Positions 39,256 to 52,200 of a DNA stretch of 64,000 nucleotides are shown in pieces. Position 1 is the first letter of the stretch, and every line of letters starts with the position of its first letter. The position numbers and the translations under genes are program-made. Under the pieces are notes generated by a model. It did no database searches and was not told the DNA's origin. It worked only from the letters and a program-made list of their open reading frames with translations. This DNA is from Ifrita kowaldi (taxonomy: Eukaryota; Chordata; Aves; Passeriformes; Cinclosomatidae), in the NCBI GenBank assembly GCA_013398055.1, contig VZRS01009479.1, forward strand, positions 124,001 through 188,000, given 5' to 3'.

Positions 39256-41111
39256 CAGAAGCAATCAAATAGGATTGAACTGAACAAGCATTTGTAAAAA
39301 AAATACAATAATTAATTTTAAGTCTGTGTATGTTGAAGTAGTTGTCCTTGAGTATTTTCTTCATCACCATTTTTTAAAGGGCATTGAAAATCAATGTTTC
39401 ACTCTACTATCATCCATCTTTATATAGTAATAAATTAAGTGGAAAGTATTGATATTTTTGACTGAGCTTTTAAAATTTACATACTAATGACAATTGTACC
39501 CTTGTGACTTTTTATTTGTGTTGCTGTTTACTGACACTGAATAGTGGGAAATTTCAGTCATCTGGGGACCATTCTTTCTCTGAAGGAATAGGACAGTGTC
39601 ATGTCTCCGGTTTTATATTATGCTTGAGATCTTAGCCATAGTGTCTCTTGCTGGACTTATTTTCAAAAAACAGTGTAGGCAGCAGAAGTGGTTGAAATGC
39701 TTATTGTGTTGCTCTGTCTTTGTGTGTTCCAGCTACAGAGAGGTACACTGCAAGTACAGCTAATGGACCCACAGGAAAACCAGGTTGTGTGGCAGGGAAA
39801 TAAAAATGCTGGTGACGGAGTAGAGATGCCTTCATGTGCCCTTGGAAATGCAGCTGGTCTTGGGAGGAACAGGACTCCATCCTGGCACGTGTTCAGATGA
39901 GGGATTGAGGAATATGAAGCTAGGACTATTGGTCAAATCTTATCCTTTCTGGCTATTTTTCCTTTCTATTGCCAGACTCATAAGCAATGTCTGGGTCATA
40001 TGATAGCAAAAAAAAATCCTACATCCAATTTATAAAGGAAGGAAGCCTTTGTGGATTCTATGATCCTTTTAAATTTTATTATTTAGAGTACAGCTTATGA
40101 TTAGAGCAGGAAGTTCAGAGGGGTTATTTTTAGCTGTGTGTGAATACTTGAAAAAATTATTTGTGATATTTCAAGTGAAGGCTGCAAGTGACTTTGACAG
40201 TATTTGCTCCATCTTTGTTCACTTCCTGGGAACATTGAGCTCTTTTCTGTGAATCAAACCATTTACAGACAGAACTCATGATTGTAAATTAGTTGTGTCA
40301 AAAGTATGTGATTGTCTAGTGTGTTCCTTGCTGGCATGGGAATCTGCTAACCCCATACAGCAGGGAGAGAGGGAAAATGCTGCCTGACTCAGGTGAGGAA
40401 GTGCTGAGCACTAGTAGTTGATGGCACAAAGGATATATATTCAAAGTAATAGTTGTGGAAAGAGACCTGCCAGCAAAGCCCTGGCAGCAGTTTGCTGACA
40501 TGATCCATTTGCTGAGTAATTCTGGATATCAAACAGGTGCACAAGCTCATGCTCTATTTGCAGATAGTTTGCAAACAGGGAGTCACATTTTTTTAATAAC
40601 TTGTTCATTGCACATATCTCACTAGTAGTTATTTTCAACTGTTTATTCTCTACAAAATAAATTCTATGACATTTCTTCTGCTTACCGCGTGATTTGTTTA
40701 GGCAGGCAGGATTTATTTTCGCTGTTGAATATCTTCTAATTAATGTGATGAGTATCAATTCTTAGTTCATTGACTACTAATGTCCATTGATGTGTTAGCT
40801 CTCCCTTTTAATAACATACAGATAGAAAACAAACAACTTTGCACTGTAGGATAAAACCAAATATTTACAGGGCAGCCTTGCTGGGTTTTCTGCAAGGAAA
40901 ATCCACCCACTTCTGGATATTTGTAGGTGCGTTCATGTAAGAGTGTGCAAATACTGTACTGGAATATGTTAAGTGCATACAGAAGTTGAATGACAAATAG
41001 CATACCAAAGGCCAGATTCTGAAATGCTTTTGCATGAATCTTATTCCAATAATCTGTTTTACCAAAGTAAAAGGCTTTCCTCTGAGTAACTCATGAAGGG
41101 CTTGTAATTTG

Positions 41112-41295
41112 GGTAGGAAAGGGTCTCAGGAGGTCTCTTGTCCAGCCTCCTGCTGAAAGCAGTCAGCTGTGGGCTTTGAAGTAGTTATTCAGGGCTTTTT
41201 CTAGTCAGGTCTTGAAAACCTTTAAGGATGGAGACTGTATAACCTCCCTGGGCAACCTGTGTCCCTGCTTGCTTTTCCTCATTTCCAGTCCTGAT
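41112..41295 (-). mobile_element. CR1 LINE, 3' region fragment (minus strand)
   Basis: On the + strand the segment reads GGTCTCAGGAGGTCTCTTGT, then CCAGCCTCCTGCTGAAAGCA, then AGTCAGGTCTTGAAAACCTT, then AAGGATGGAGACTGTATAAC, then CTCCCTGGGCAACCTGTG. This is the order of landmarks in a reverse-complemented CR1 3' region, of a subfamily different from the 25206 copy. It is diverged, lacks the terminal repeat, and fades out near 41295. Confidence 0.85.
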
Positions 41296-41840
41296 GTCTC
41301 TTCTTGCCCACAGTGCCTCATTTTCCCACCATGTACCACTGTGGCCTGGCTCTGGCTCCGGCTCCATCCCCTTGCTAACCTCCTCATAGGTTCTGGGAGC
41401 TGCTGTCTGGTCCCCCAAGGTCTTCTCTTCCTCAGGCCAGGTGAGTGCAGCCCCCCAAGACAGCTCTTGCAGGGCAAGCATTCCATCCCCACTTGTCTGC
41501 TGGACCTCCCCTCTGGTCTGCCAGGGCTTGGGCAGTCGATGGGGTAGGAGCAGAGATCTGCTGTGCCTGCTGCTCTGGGGTGTGTCAAGCACCAAAAGCC
41601 CCTGCTGAGCCCCCCCAGTGTCACAGCAGCGCCTCTGCCACTGCTTGTTTGGCAGTGAGCTCTCTCCTCCAGCCAAGGGGATGGGTACAGGCTCCAGGGC
41701 AAAATCCCAGGCGGTTAATTCTGAGTCCTTCGCAGTGCTGAGTATCTGACTCTGGTGCCACTCCTCCCTCCGGTGGGTGCAAAACCCTCTGGAAAAGAGC
41801 CCCGGGACAGGAGCTAAGCTGCAGTGTGCTCACAGCAGTG
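41296..41840. other. GC-rich block with overlapping chance frames and a candidate exon
   Basis: This block is clearly GC-richer than its surroundings. Two minus-strand frames of about 165 codons and two plus-strand frames overlap in it. Their translations are low in domain-like character and use all frames alike, as expected where stop codons are rare because of base composition. Within it, 41314-41440 is bounded by strong splice signals on the + strand. The block abuts the CR1 fragment at 41112-41295. Confidence 0.5.
41314..41440 (+). other. Candidate 127-base exon with strong splice sites (unconfirmed)
   Basis: The acceptor TGTCTCTTCTTGCCCACAG ends at 41313, and the donor CAG followed by GTGAGT lies at 41441-41446. 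Both are close to consensus. Frame 1 is open throughout, but its translation is a proline, leucine and cysteine-rich string without a recognisable motif. A noncoding transcript exon is as likely as a coding one. Confidence 0.25.
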
Positions 41841-44800
41841 GTTTGGTAGCTGTGTTGTATTCACACCAGCTTTTTTTTTTCCCTGTGAGCAAACAGTGGC
41901 TCAGTCATAAAGGCTAATTTTCACAGTAATATTGATTGCCTGCAACACGCTCAATTCTAGTTTAGATTCCACAGGATAAAGACGCAGCAGCACTGATGTG
42001 TTTTTTCCCTCTGGAACTTGAAGGGTACTGGAAAAGACAAATACAAAAGAAATTGTGCACCAAGGTACAGACAAACCATATGTTAGCTGCAGCTCTCCCC
42101 AGGGCAAGGTGCTAAGTTTTGTTTACATTTTGCCAAGACAGCAATAAAATTGTTTGTTTACAGATGACAGGGAGAAATGGGATGTCCTTAAAAGCAAGCT
42201 ATGCACGGGGATGCAAACAGCACCCAGAGGCACAGCTTGGAGCTAAGTGAAATTAATGCTCCCTTCCTGGACAGCCCCCAGCCCCCTCCATTTTGAGGGG
42301 TTAGCCAGTCCTGTGGGTCATTATGCAGGATTATAAAAATATTAAGGCTGATGAAAGTTTTCCTTCTCCAGTTTCCCAGTGAACGATGTATTGAGCTATT
42401 AGATCCCACTGACCAGGATGTGCCTCGCAGCCCTGTCTGTGTGCAGAGGACAGAAAATATGAGAGGTGTGGAGAAGGACTCACTTTCATCAAAGTATCAG
42501 TTTCCAGGATAGTTTGGAAGCCCACAGCATTATTGTATTACACATTGCACAGAAGCGTGCCTTGTTCATTTTTTTTAGTGTTTTAGAAATAAAAGACTTT
42601 TCTTCCAAATTGCGCTGGGAGGCAAATTCTTCAACAGTGTAATAGAAAATGTTAGACAATATTCCGTACTGGAGCTATTGACATTTTTGGTAGTCGTGAC
42701 ACTTTGATTTTTCTCAAAACATATGGATCAAGCCTGAGTGTGTTATTGGACAGGAAGACCTGATGAAAGGCCTTCCTTTATCTTTCTTTGTATTTTTTTC
42801 CCCCCTCTGTTTGTTCATGGCTTTCTCTCTGAATATAATCGTGGTTTTCTTATGCTGCCCAGGGAGTCGTTATTGCCTTACTAAATATTTTATAGTGCAC
42901 AGTGCACCATACCTGCCAACTGGTTATTATTTGTTATATGAAAAAAATCAGGGGTAGCATCTGAAAATGAGTGTGTGTTAAAATTTCAAAACTACACACA
43001 GAATAATTTTAAACCCTTAAATTGGATATCAGACTAGGTACGGTTTTTGGTTCCGATTTTTTTGTTTGCTTGAAAAAAGATCTGTATAGTTTTTGGGGAG
43101 GTTCCCTTCTCTTTTTGGTATGTGTGCCTCTCTGATTCCAGGCACTTGTTTCCTCACAGTTTCACTTCCTATTTGTTCAAAAGGGAAAAGTTCAAAGCCA
43201 CTCTGGCAGCTGAGGGAAAAGCTTGCTGAATACTAACCCTCAAGTGTCTGTCTTGTCCTGACCTTGAGAAAGTAGCAGTAAACTGTTCTATTGCAAACAC
43301 CACATGTGTGTTTTGTTAGACCAGGTTAGGAGGGGTCAGAGCTCACCTGAGGCTTGGACTGCAGATTTAGACTGCTTTTCAGCAGCATAATGTATTTTTA
43401 AAAAGGGACATTCTCGCCTTTGTATGGGCCTAATATAGGCACTGTTTAAAAACCTGTCAAAATCCCAAGCACACACTCCATAAAATATAAATAAGTACTT
43501 ACTGTTTGCAGATGTTGCTTGTTTTTCATAATGTTTGTATTTGAAGTCCCGAATCCCCGCTTCCTGTCAGAGCCAGCCCTGTTGCTTTAGTCCATTTATT
43601 TCTGAAGGAAAGGGAAGAACTTCAAAATGCAATTTCTCAATGAAGACACTTTCTGTCAGACCTGTCAGCATTCGCAGCACAATTACCTTTTTTCAGACCA
43701 AGGCTGGCGTTTATGGCTTTGACTGCATGCACAACCTCTCTTCCCCCCAGCTCAGCTAAAGCAGTTGCTGTTTTTTAAGACTCCCACTTGCCATAAATTG
43801 TGCCTTTAGGTTCTTTCAAAGCAACAGGATAACTTAGCAGACCTTTCTCCTATTTGCATGTTTTAATTCCTTTGATAATGGATACGAAGTATATTGTGGG
43901 GAACAATTCTGTCCTGGGAAAAGGGATAGATCAGATTTTTTCATGTGCAATCTATCAAGCATCTCTCTCGGTAAGGTGAGCTCTGTTGAGCCATTTCTCA
44001 AAAGAGAAGAAAAAAGACAGGGGAAAAAGAATTGTTTCAGAAACACAGTGACCAGCTCGCCTCGAAAGAAAAACAGCATTTCCTGACCGACTATCTTTCT
44101 GAAGAGTAGGTATAGATCATTTTTAGGGGACCATCAAAATTACACTTAGTCCCAAGAGAATTTTCTCAGATTTGGATTGAACCTCTGTTCTACCCACATT
44201 ATAAGAAACAGTGCTTTTGATAGTTATCTTATCTGGGATTATTTAAGGTATTATTTGTGTTATTTCTCATACCAAAAATTCAAATCATCTAGATAGAAGA
44301 CTTCAGAAGTATTTCTTATTCTCAAACCTTTTTGTGTGCGGGGGTGTTTTCTGCGTGTGATGGGCATGTATGGGCCGATGTGAACAGCCTGACAGGTAAT
44401 TCCTGGGCATCCCGCTGCTCAGCCTCCCTCCAGAACCTCACAGCACTAGGACTGTGTCGTATTTGCAATGTATATTTCCCTAGTCAGGGAGGAAACCTTA
44501 CCTTCATGTGCCTGCTTTAGCCACCATTTTTTTTCTATTAAGTTCCTTTCTCTAAGTGCCTCCTCTCTCGGGTTAACCTCTCCTCTAGCAGCAGGCTCTT
44601 TAGTGTGCAATGCCACCACACTGCTGGCAAGGAGAGGGGGAGAAGAAAAGCCTCTCCTTTGTATTACAAATTCAAAGGGTCATTATTCCATCGTTCCCTA
44701 TGGACAAATGTGTGAAGATTATTGTGGGAAGTTAGTATTTATTCTGAAGCCCTAATATGATCCTCTTGAACATTTTAATAATGCATTCTCTGGGGTCCAT

Positions 44801-47800
44801 GCTGCAAGTGTTTAAAAGGAAGCAATATGCGTTACTGCTGGATGGCTGCTGCTTTGCTGGAATAGTCTAAGTTGTGGGGTTGCTTTTGATCAGTCCCTGC
44901 TTAAAAAAAAAAAGCAGAAGTCCCTCTGCCCCCTTCCTCACCAGCCTAGGGTTCTTTTATCAGTTACATTGATCTAGAAGCAAGAACAAGGCCCCGGTAT
45001 TATATGTCCACATTTGTTACACTGATTTACGAGTTTCTTAATTCTAAGACCCTTACCTTATCGATGGCCTCAGGAAGTGCTAAATCCCTGATATTAAGCA
45101 GAGAAAGAAAATATTTAAAATCAAAATAGGTGGAGTTTTTAATTTTTTTTCTTCTTGGAGACAAATACAGGATAAAGAGTGTTCACTTGCAATTTGCTGC
45201 TTTCCCTGTAATTTTAAAGCTTCCATAATATGCGTTGTTTCTGCAGGGTCTGATTATAAACACATGCGTGGGACAATGCACATGCATGCTCAGATCAGGT
45301 CAGTGGAGTTTTCTTCATCTTTAAAGCTCAAAAACCATAAATCAAGGTGAAAATACTCCAGCCAGGAGCTTTACCAATTGATACAATTTTAAAATAGGCC
45401 GCTGCTGAGGCTTGGGGGAAAGCTGACATGATGACTTTTATAATAGCAGAACGTTTAAGGTTATAGAAATAAAAGGAAGAGGATGAAATCAGTCGCGTTG
45501 ATCTTAGCCTGCAGGCTCTCTCAGCTAACTCGAAGCTCCAGCAATTATTTCTGCTCTGGCTTTTCCCCCTTTTTTTCAGCAGTCTGTTTGAAATGAAGCA
45601 GAACCAGGCATGGCAAGCTTATCAGTGTCGTTAGCTGACAGGGAGCACATCACACCTGCTTTTACTTGCTAGTTTTTCAGGCACTTTATGCCACAGAAGA
45701 ATGTTGATTTTGTTCTTATAATGTGTAAAGATTCATTTATTTCACCTTTTGAACTTGGCAGAGCCACTCAGTTTTGATGGGAGTTTGTTTTCAACCTGGC
45801 GTTTGGAAAACCCTGGCAATTACTGGACTGTGGCCCAAGGCTACCTTGATAAAATATAGAGATGATCAAACCCAACAGACTATGGGTCTGGCCCAGCTAA
45901 AGTACCCAGCCCACTGAGAGCCCATGGGACTGAGGCTGAGGCTCAGATGTGCCAGTGTCACCTTGGTCATGGTACAGCTGTTCCCATGGACACTCACCAG
46001 AGCATCAGGACACGGTCAGAGCTCAGAGCCCTGCAGGACCAGTGGAAGAATCCTGGGTAGAAATGATAGAAAGGATAGGGCCAGGAAGCTTCTGTTCATA
46101 CTTGTCACCTTTGGGGGTTTAATCTTACCTGAGTTTCCTAATTTCTCCGTAAAGAAAACCTTGAGTGTTACAGCTGTTGCCTGATGTTCAGTTACTTTAG
46201 CAGCTCCTGCCCAGCTTGTTATGGAATCGTGCAAGATTAGGAGGATCATAATCCATGATAAGAGGTCTAGCTCATCTTTTCCAAAAAGCTGTTCTCATCT
46301 GTGGTACAGATAGGTCATTCTTTCTGTGCTTTGCAGTCAGGCCCATCTAATCACACTGCTCAAGGAGCAAAGGAATTCATTCACCCAAAGGGTCCCATTA
46401 CAAGATATTCTGTCATCTCCATTTTAAACCTGTGAAAGCCTTATTTTGAGTGCCACTGCCAAATGTGATAACAGGAGTCTTGCACTGCTGAAGTGAGCTC
46501 AAGTATCTGGGATCAGTGCTATGTAATTGTTCTTACACAGACCTACTTTCAGTTGCACAATGATGCTCGCAGGATTTGAGCTTGTAGCATTGAAAGCAGT
46601 AGGATCCTCTCTGCTGACTTTTAATGAGAACAGCTCAGACCTTCACTAAAGCTGGCACTCGGGCAAAAGATTTCAAATGTTTCTTGCAGCTATTGTGATT
46701 TTCTAGCCAAACAACCTACTAGTGACAATTTTGTAACCATCAAATACTTGCAGATAACTGGCTAATAGACAGACATGCCGTGTCTAAATTCCAGGTGCTC
46801 TTTCAAAGCCGGTACCGTGTCAGAGCCCTGCTTTCCAGATGCAGGCAGCCAGGTTCTGCATATATCCTTACTGATGTGATCCCTTTACATTTGGTCTTTG
46901 GGAGCAAATCTCATTGAAGAAATTCAGAATAAATCTGGACAGTGAGACTATAATGTGAACATACCCTGTCACACTCTCTACACAGCGAGAAATAAAAGCC
47001 AGGGAAAGTGCCAGATGTAGAAGCATTTCTGGTGATTGTTTGCTTAGAGAACAGCAAAATATTCATATACATATGAAAAAATTAGGTGTGCCTGAGATGG
47101 AATCCTTGGCACAATATAATGTTTTAATAAATTCCTACAATCAAATCTAAATTACAAAACAAAGCGCTCAGGTTGTTTATAGGAGTGAGTGGAACTGATC
47201 AAGGGCTGGGATGTGCCATGACCTGGCAGCTATGTGTTGCCTGCAGTGCAGACAGGGGGGAGCCTGGCTCCCTAAATTGTCTTTTCCTTCCTCCATCCCT
47301 CTGTGGTAGAGCCTGTCTGAAGGAATATTCTTCACAACCCCTGTGGGCTGAGGAAAGAGGGAGAAGCCTGAGGCTGTGGGAACCCTTACACTCTCTCCAG
47401 CTTTACTACATGGGACATAATGCCTGTCCTCCCGGGCAAGGATGGAGGCAAAAGGAAGGGCTGAAACTTTTATTTTGAGCTATGTGTGTGGAACCCAAGA
47501 AAATATTGCTGGGAATGACCTCAGGGAGGTGTCGGTTGAAAAACCTGGGCTTCAGGAAGGGCTGTGGTCTGTGTGGGCAGGATTTGGCTCTTTGTCTTAA
47601 TTTGAGGAGCGTCTGTGACTCCACCTAATGCTTATTTTCCTGAGTCCAGTGATAAATATCTCAAAGGACTGTATGATAGACATGCAGCAGAAACAATTTA
47701 AGTGCTGCTTATAGTGTCGTGAAACAAAACCAGATTCTCTGCCAGCTGCTTCCTTTATCAGCTGTTCTGGGAAGATTTTCCTGTGTTTTGAAACACATGG

Positions 47801-47935
47801 CTGTTTCTTAAAGTGCCAAACAAGGGTTTTTAATGAACCTGGATAAATTACTGGTTTGTTTGGTTATTTGTCGGGATCAAAATTGTATTTAAAAGAACCC
47901 TGAACCCAAAAATACTTATTTTAGCAGGTGATAAT

Positions 47936-47976
47936 TCAGCAGTATTACTGCATTATTATCGCTCAGCAGTATTACT
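47936..47976. repeat. Short direct repeat, 14-mer twice, 27-base period
   Basis: TCAGCAGTATTACT occurs at 47936-47949 and again at 47963-47976, with ATTATT-type sequence after each. It is a small local duplication. Confidence 0.75.
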
Positions 47977-49135
47977 TAATACATTATTTTTCTGTTCGTA
48001 AGGTATTTTAAATCTGAAACAGTCAATCTGGGAATGTCTGAAATTGCACCATTAAGGATGTGATTACAGATGAAATGAAGTTTGTAAACGGGAATTCCAA
48101 GGTCGATTATTTTCTGGACCTTTTCTCATCCTCCTTAAAGAATGCCTTGTGAAAAGGATGGGCTGAAAATGCACAATATTTACTCCCTCCTTTCCCCACC
48201 ATTTACAAGTGTTCAGCTTTTCTATACTATGTATAAGGGATAAAGAGACTGTAAATATGCCAGGAAGCTTTATAAGTCTGCTACCATTCCACGATCAGCT
48301 GTAACTGTCCAGCATAATATGTTACACACAGGCATAAAATATGCTCCTATGTGCCTTTATAGACTATGTCTTGATGAATATTTATTATATCTCATTATTG
48401 CAAAATATTCCTGTGAAAGCATCTGATTGACAATTAGTTTATTGCTGTTTGGTATCATTTTTGCTTCGGCAGAGCCTTAAAAGCTGACAAGCATTTTATT
48501 ATCTATATTTGGCTTTGGAAAGCTTCTGAAAATTTGTTGAAAACGTATACATTTAAAAAAAAAATACCCAAAGCAAAGTAATCTTTGTTTGACCCTAGGT
48601 TATGTTTTGTGGTATCCTAATACCACCTCCATTATTCTCTTTAGTTTAAACTAATGGGCTGATATTATGCTGGGCAACTTTAATTAGGGTGTCTATTGCT
48701 TAGTAGGCAGCATTTTTGCTTTCAGGCAAGTATGACATGTCGTACAGTAGAGACTTAATTCCCGTTTAGGAATTAACCACAACACATCTCAGTTGCCAAG
48801 TGCATTGTAAGCAACCACTCTTAGGGAACGAAAAAATTTAAGAAAGGTATTCTCTCCTAGATACAAAACACTCATAATCCCATTAATGTAAATGAGTGAT
48901 TACACATGTGCATATCACTGGGAGGATACATTGTCAGGAGATGCCAGAATTTTAGATGAGATAGAAATAGCACATGGTATCTCATTTAATGAAGAACCCA
49001 AATATTCTCAAGAAGAAAGTTCTGTGTTACCATCAAGGCTGAATCTCTGGATTTTTATTTTTATTGTCTCATTAGAATTATAGGAGAAATAATCTCTAAG
49101 GCTCTATTTCTATATTAATAATTTTTTATCTTCAG

Positions 49136-49209
49136 CTTTCCTTTCATAGCTTTTTAGATTTGCCTTGCAAATGCAAGCTCACATTTACTGGAGATGACTT
49201 TAATGAAAG
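49136..49209 (+). other. Candidate 74-base exon with good splice sites (unconfirmed)
   Basis: A T-rich tract ending TTATCTTCAG (AG at 49134-49135) precedes it, and AAAG followed by GTGAGT (49210-49215) ends it. One phase-0 frame is open for 24 codons plus two bases and includes LPCKCKLTFTGDDFNE. A second AG at 49148-49149 keeps the same frame. No family is recognised. It could be a pseudoexon. Confidence 0.22.
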
Positions 49210-52200
49210 GTGAGTTTGTTAGATGACATTGTGGGTGCACATATAATTCTGGAGATATTTTGTTGAAATGTTACAGTCCCTAGGACACATCATACAATTC
49301 AATATCAGTGTTACTGACATATCTGTGAAAACAATCACAAAGATAAAGAAGGTGCTCCATCATGTGTTCATTTCCATCAAATTAATAATACATGAAGTTC
49401 ACATAGTACAAAATGTCAATTATTTATTTTTGTATATGCAAAAACTAAAAAGAACTGTGCAGGAAGAATTTTTGTTGTCAGAAAAAGAATATGAATTTAA
49501 AAGATCAATGGTAATTGTTCCATTTTAAAGTAAAAATTGTTATTTTTGCAACACAGTAGAAGATGCTATAAAAATGTTTATACTATATTCTGTTGGACAT
49601 TCTGTGAAAGCAGACAGAGATTTATACTTTAGTCCTTTCAGAATATATGATATAAAAAAATTAAGGTATACATTGCTATATTGCTAACGTTTTACATGAA
49701 AGGAATAAGGATGGAATATTTCAGTAAAAACAAGCAGTGATTTTAAAGTTGTAGTAAGACATTAAGACTGGGAAAACTCAGGTGAAAAGAAAAATACTGT
49801 AAACATAATGAAGTTATTGATTTTAATTTTCTGCCTTTCCCATTGAAGAATGAAGCATCTGTGTAGGGTAGCTGATACAGAAAAGTGAAGGAATTGGAAA
49901 TCTAGAGCAGATCTAGTGGGGGGGAGCTTCAATAGCTTTAAGATAAATAAATTTCATTTTTTCATATGCTTGACTGGGAACAAAAAAACACTGAACAGTA
50001 GCATTAACTTAATTGTATCTCCACAAATATATGTGTTTGGACATATTTCTCATAGGTATTCAAGGACACATATGCCAATCAGTTTAGACCATTTACCAAT
50101 AAAATGTTATTCTGAAAATCCAGACTCCTTTTCCTGTTCACAAATGAAAACAACCACAAAAAAAAGCTCACTCCTAGAGAAGGCTGGGGGTTTAGTGTAA
50201 GTTCAATGACCATGCCCTAGATTCCTATCTGATCCTAATCTCACAAGTTATTTAGTACCTTTATGCCAGTAAAATAAAAAATAATTTGTTGCCTACAAAT
50301 AGGCTTGTTGTAAAGTTGGTTTTACTGAAGAAGTTGTTATTTCCTACAAGGAAGTCTTCAGCAAAATCATATTTTGCCTTGGTAGCTGTGTTGCCAAAAC
50401 TGTTATATGGAAAATGCTGACCAAAATGGTTTCTTTTGGATTGTAATATGATTTTCTGTGGAAGTTAAGCATTCTGTGCAGTTGAAAATAAGAAGTTTTA
50501 TATAATATTGAAAAGTTTCAATTCTGATACGTTAAAAATCTAGGAAGAAATTTAAACCAGAAGTCATAGCAAAAAACCTGAGCTGCAATGAAGACATATG
50601 GACATCAAGGAACTGGAAATTCTGGGGTGGTTTTTTCCATTTTTTACTGTGTCTCTGACCTAAATAGTGATTTGCTTTATCTCTGTGCTTTTGTCTTCTA
50701 TCTCTACAACAGTGCTGTGAAGATTAATCCATTAGTGATTGTAAAGGGCTCATATTAGTAGTGGTGGTGTAGTCATGATAGTCGCAGAATAAAAGTGAGG
50801 CAAGATATTTAGGGAAGATTCAGTATCTCTTATTAGTTATAAGCGTCATAGACATTAGAGTTATATTAGACATACTTATGGAAAAACAGATAAAAAATTG
50901 GCATGCAAGCCCACTTTTCAGGTCTGAAATACAAGCAGCAACCTTGATACATTCAGATGAGATGTTCTGGAACTCACTGAGCTCTCCCCTATCCAGTCAA
51001 CCCCCAACTCCCCTGTCAGCCTTGGAGGGCCAGGGCTGCTGAGAAAAGCTGTGGAAATGCCCAGCTTTGCTGTTTCCAGAACCTTCAGAACATCAGTGTA
51101 ATAGTCCTGGTCGCTGACAAGCAAGAAAAAGGTAGTGGGCAGCATGTTAGGGGTCTTGTGTTACAGATTCCCATTGGAGTGAGAAGTTAGAGACCCACTT
51201 GCTAAGGACAGTCAGTGGAAAACGTAATTCCTCTTGCAGCACACAGGAGGTACTGCTGCCTGTGCTGACAAGTATTTAAAACCATTCATTGCCAGAAAAA
51301 AGGGATGACTACATGAAGTCAGAAATGTGTGTACACTCGCATTTGTGGGGGAATCCACTGTCGAACTTTTTTGAGAAATATACCAAATTTGGATGGTCAT
51401 AAGTAAGACAATGTCCTCAAATGAAGATCACTTTCTTCTCTTAAAATGAAGGCATGATATTTAGTGATTCTTTGACAAAAGGGAAGTCCTCGTGTCTTAT
51501 TTGCAGCATTCTAGTGTTGAGGAGCTGTAGTTACAGACTCAAAGGCTTCACTGGGTACAAGAACATCATTGTGCTTGGTGCTGTACAAGCTGGTAGGCAG
51601 GTCAGTCCTGTGAGCCAGGAAACCAGAAATACACAAACAACATCGAGGGTCAGAGTGACAAGCAGAGGTTTTAGCACATATAAGCTACCCAGGTGTCACA
51701 CTCTGTGTGGGTGCAACAGCAAAGAAGTTTGAGAAGGAATTTGATGCAGACCTCTCATGTCTTGTTCTTCTGAAGTTCAGCTGTGTTTTGTGAGTGATGC
51801 ATTTTTGGGGAGTGCTTAGTGCTGCATGGTTGATTGAGGTGCATTTGGGGCAGGGGGTTTACACACAAGGGTCTGGTGACAAAGGCACAGCATCTGCAGG
51901 GACAGGAAAGGGGGGACAAGCTGCAGGAGAGCTGGAAAACATAGGGCAGGAAGAATGTCACCCAGGGCCCCTGCCCCAGCTTCTCTGCCAAGTTCAGTTT
52001 TGGCTCTGGAGGATAAGGAGCTGATTCTGTAGGGAAGTGATGGCTCTTTAGGTACCAAAACAACTAAGATAACTCATGGTAATTTAAGTAGTCAGAGGCT
52101 TCAATCCTGCAATCCTTCCTGGCACAGCTAATCAGGACTCTATCCAGGGGGTTACAGCTGTGTACAGGACCAGAGTCTCGCTGCTCACTAGTTGGTTGAG

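Larger units (their letters stand above)
25359..41111. other. Noncoding region, no recognisable gene
   Basis: About 15.7 kb with no convincing coding exon or dated transposon. It holds a long perfect inverted repeat (28375-28501), a short hairpin at 30786-30811, an (AC)7 run at 32691-32704, a 16-base A run at 39240-39255 and a weak exon-like segment after an acceptor at 39732. Frames such as 27471-27881 minus (136 codons) and 37824-38198 plus (124 codons) show no domain and no splice context. Confidence 0.6.

Noticed and set aside
39733..39897. Open segment after an acceptor-like TGTGTGTTCCAG
   Set aside because: No donor of quality and no poly(A) signal soon after its stop. It is too weak to call as an internal or terminal exon.
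41185..41702. Two overlapping minus-strand frames of about 165 codons
   Set aside because: They overlap each other and plus-strand frames in a GC-rich block, start in a CR1 fragment, and show no domain. Base composition explains the lack of stops.
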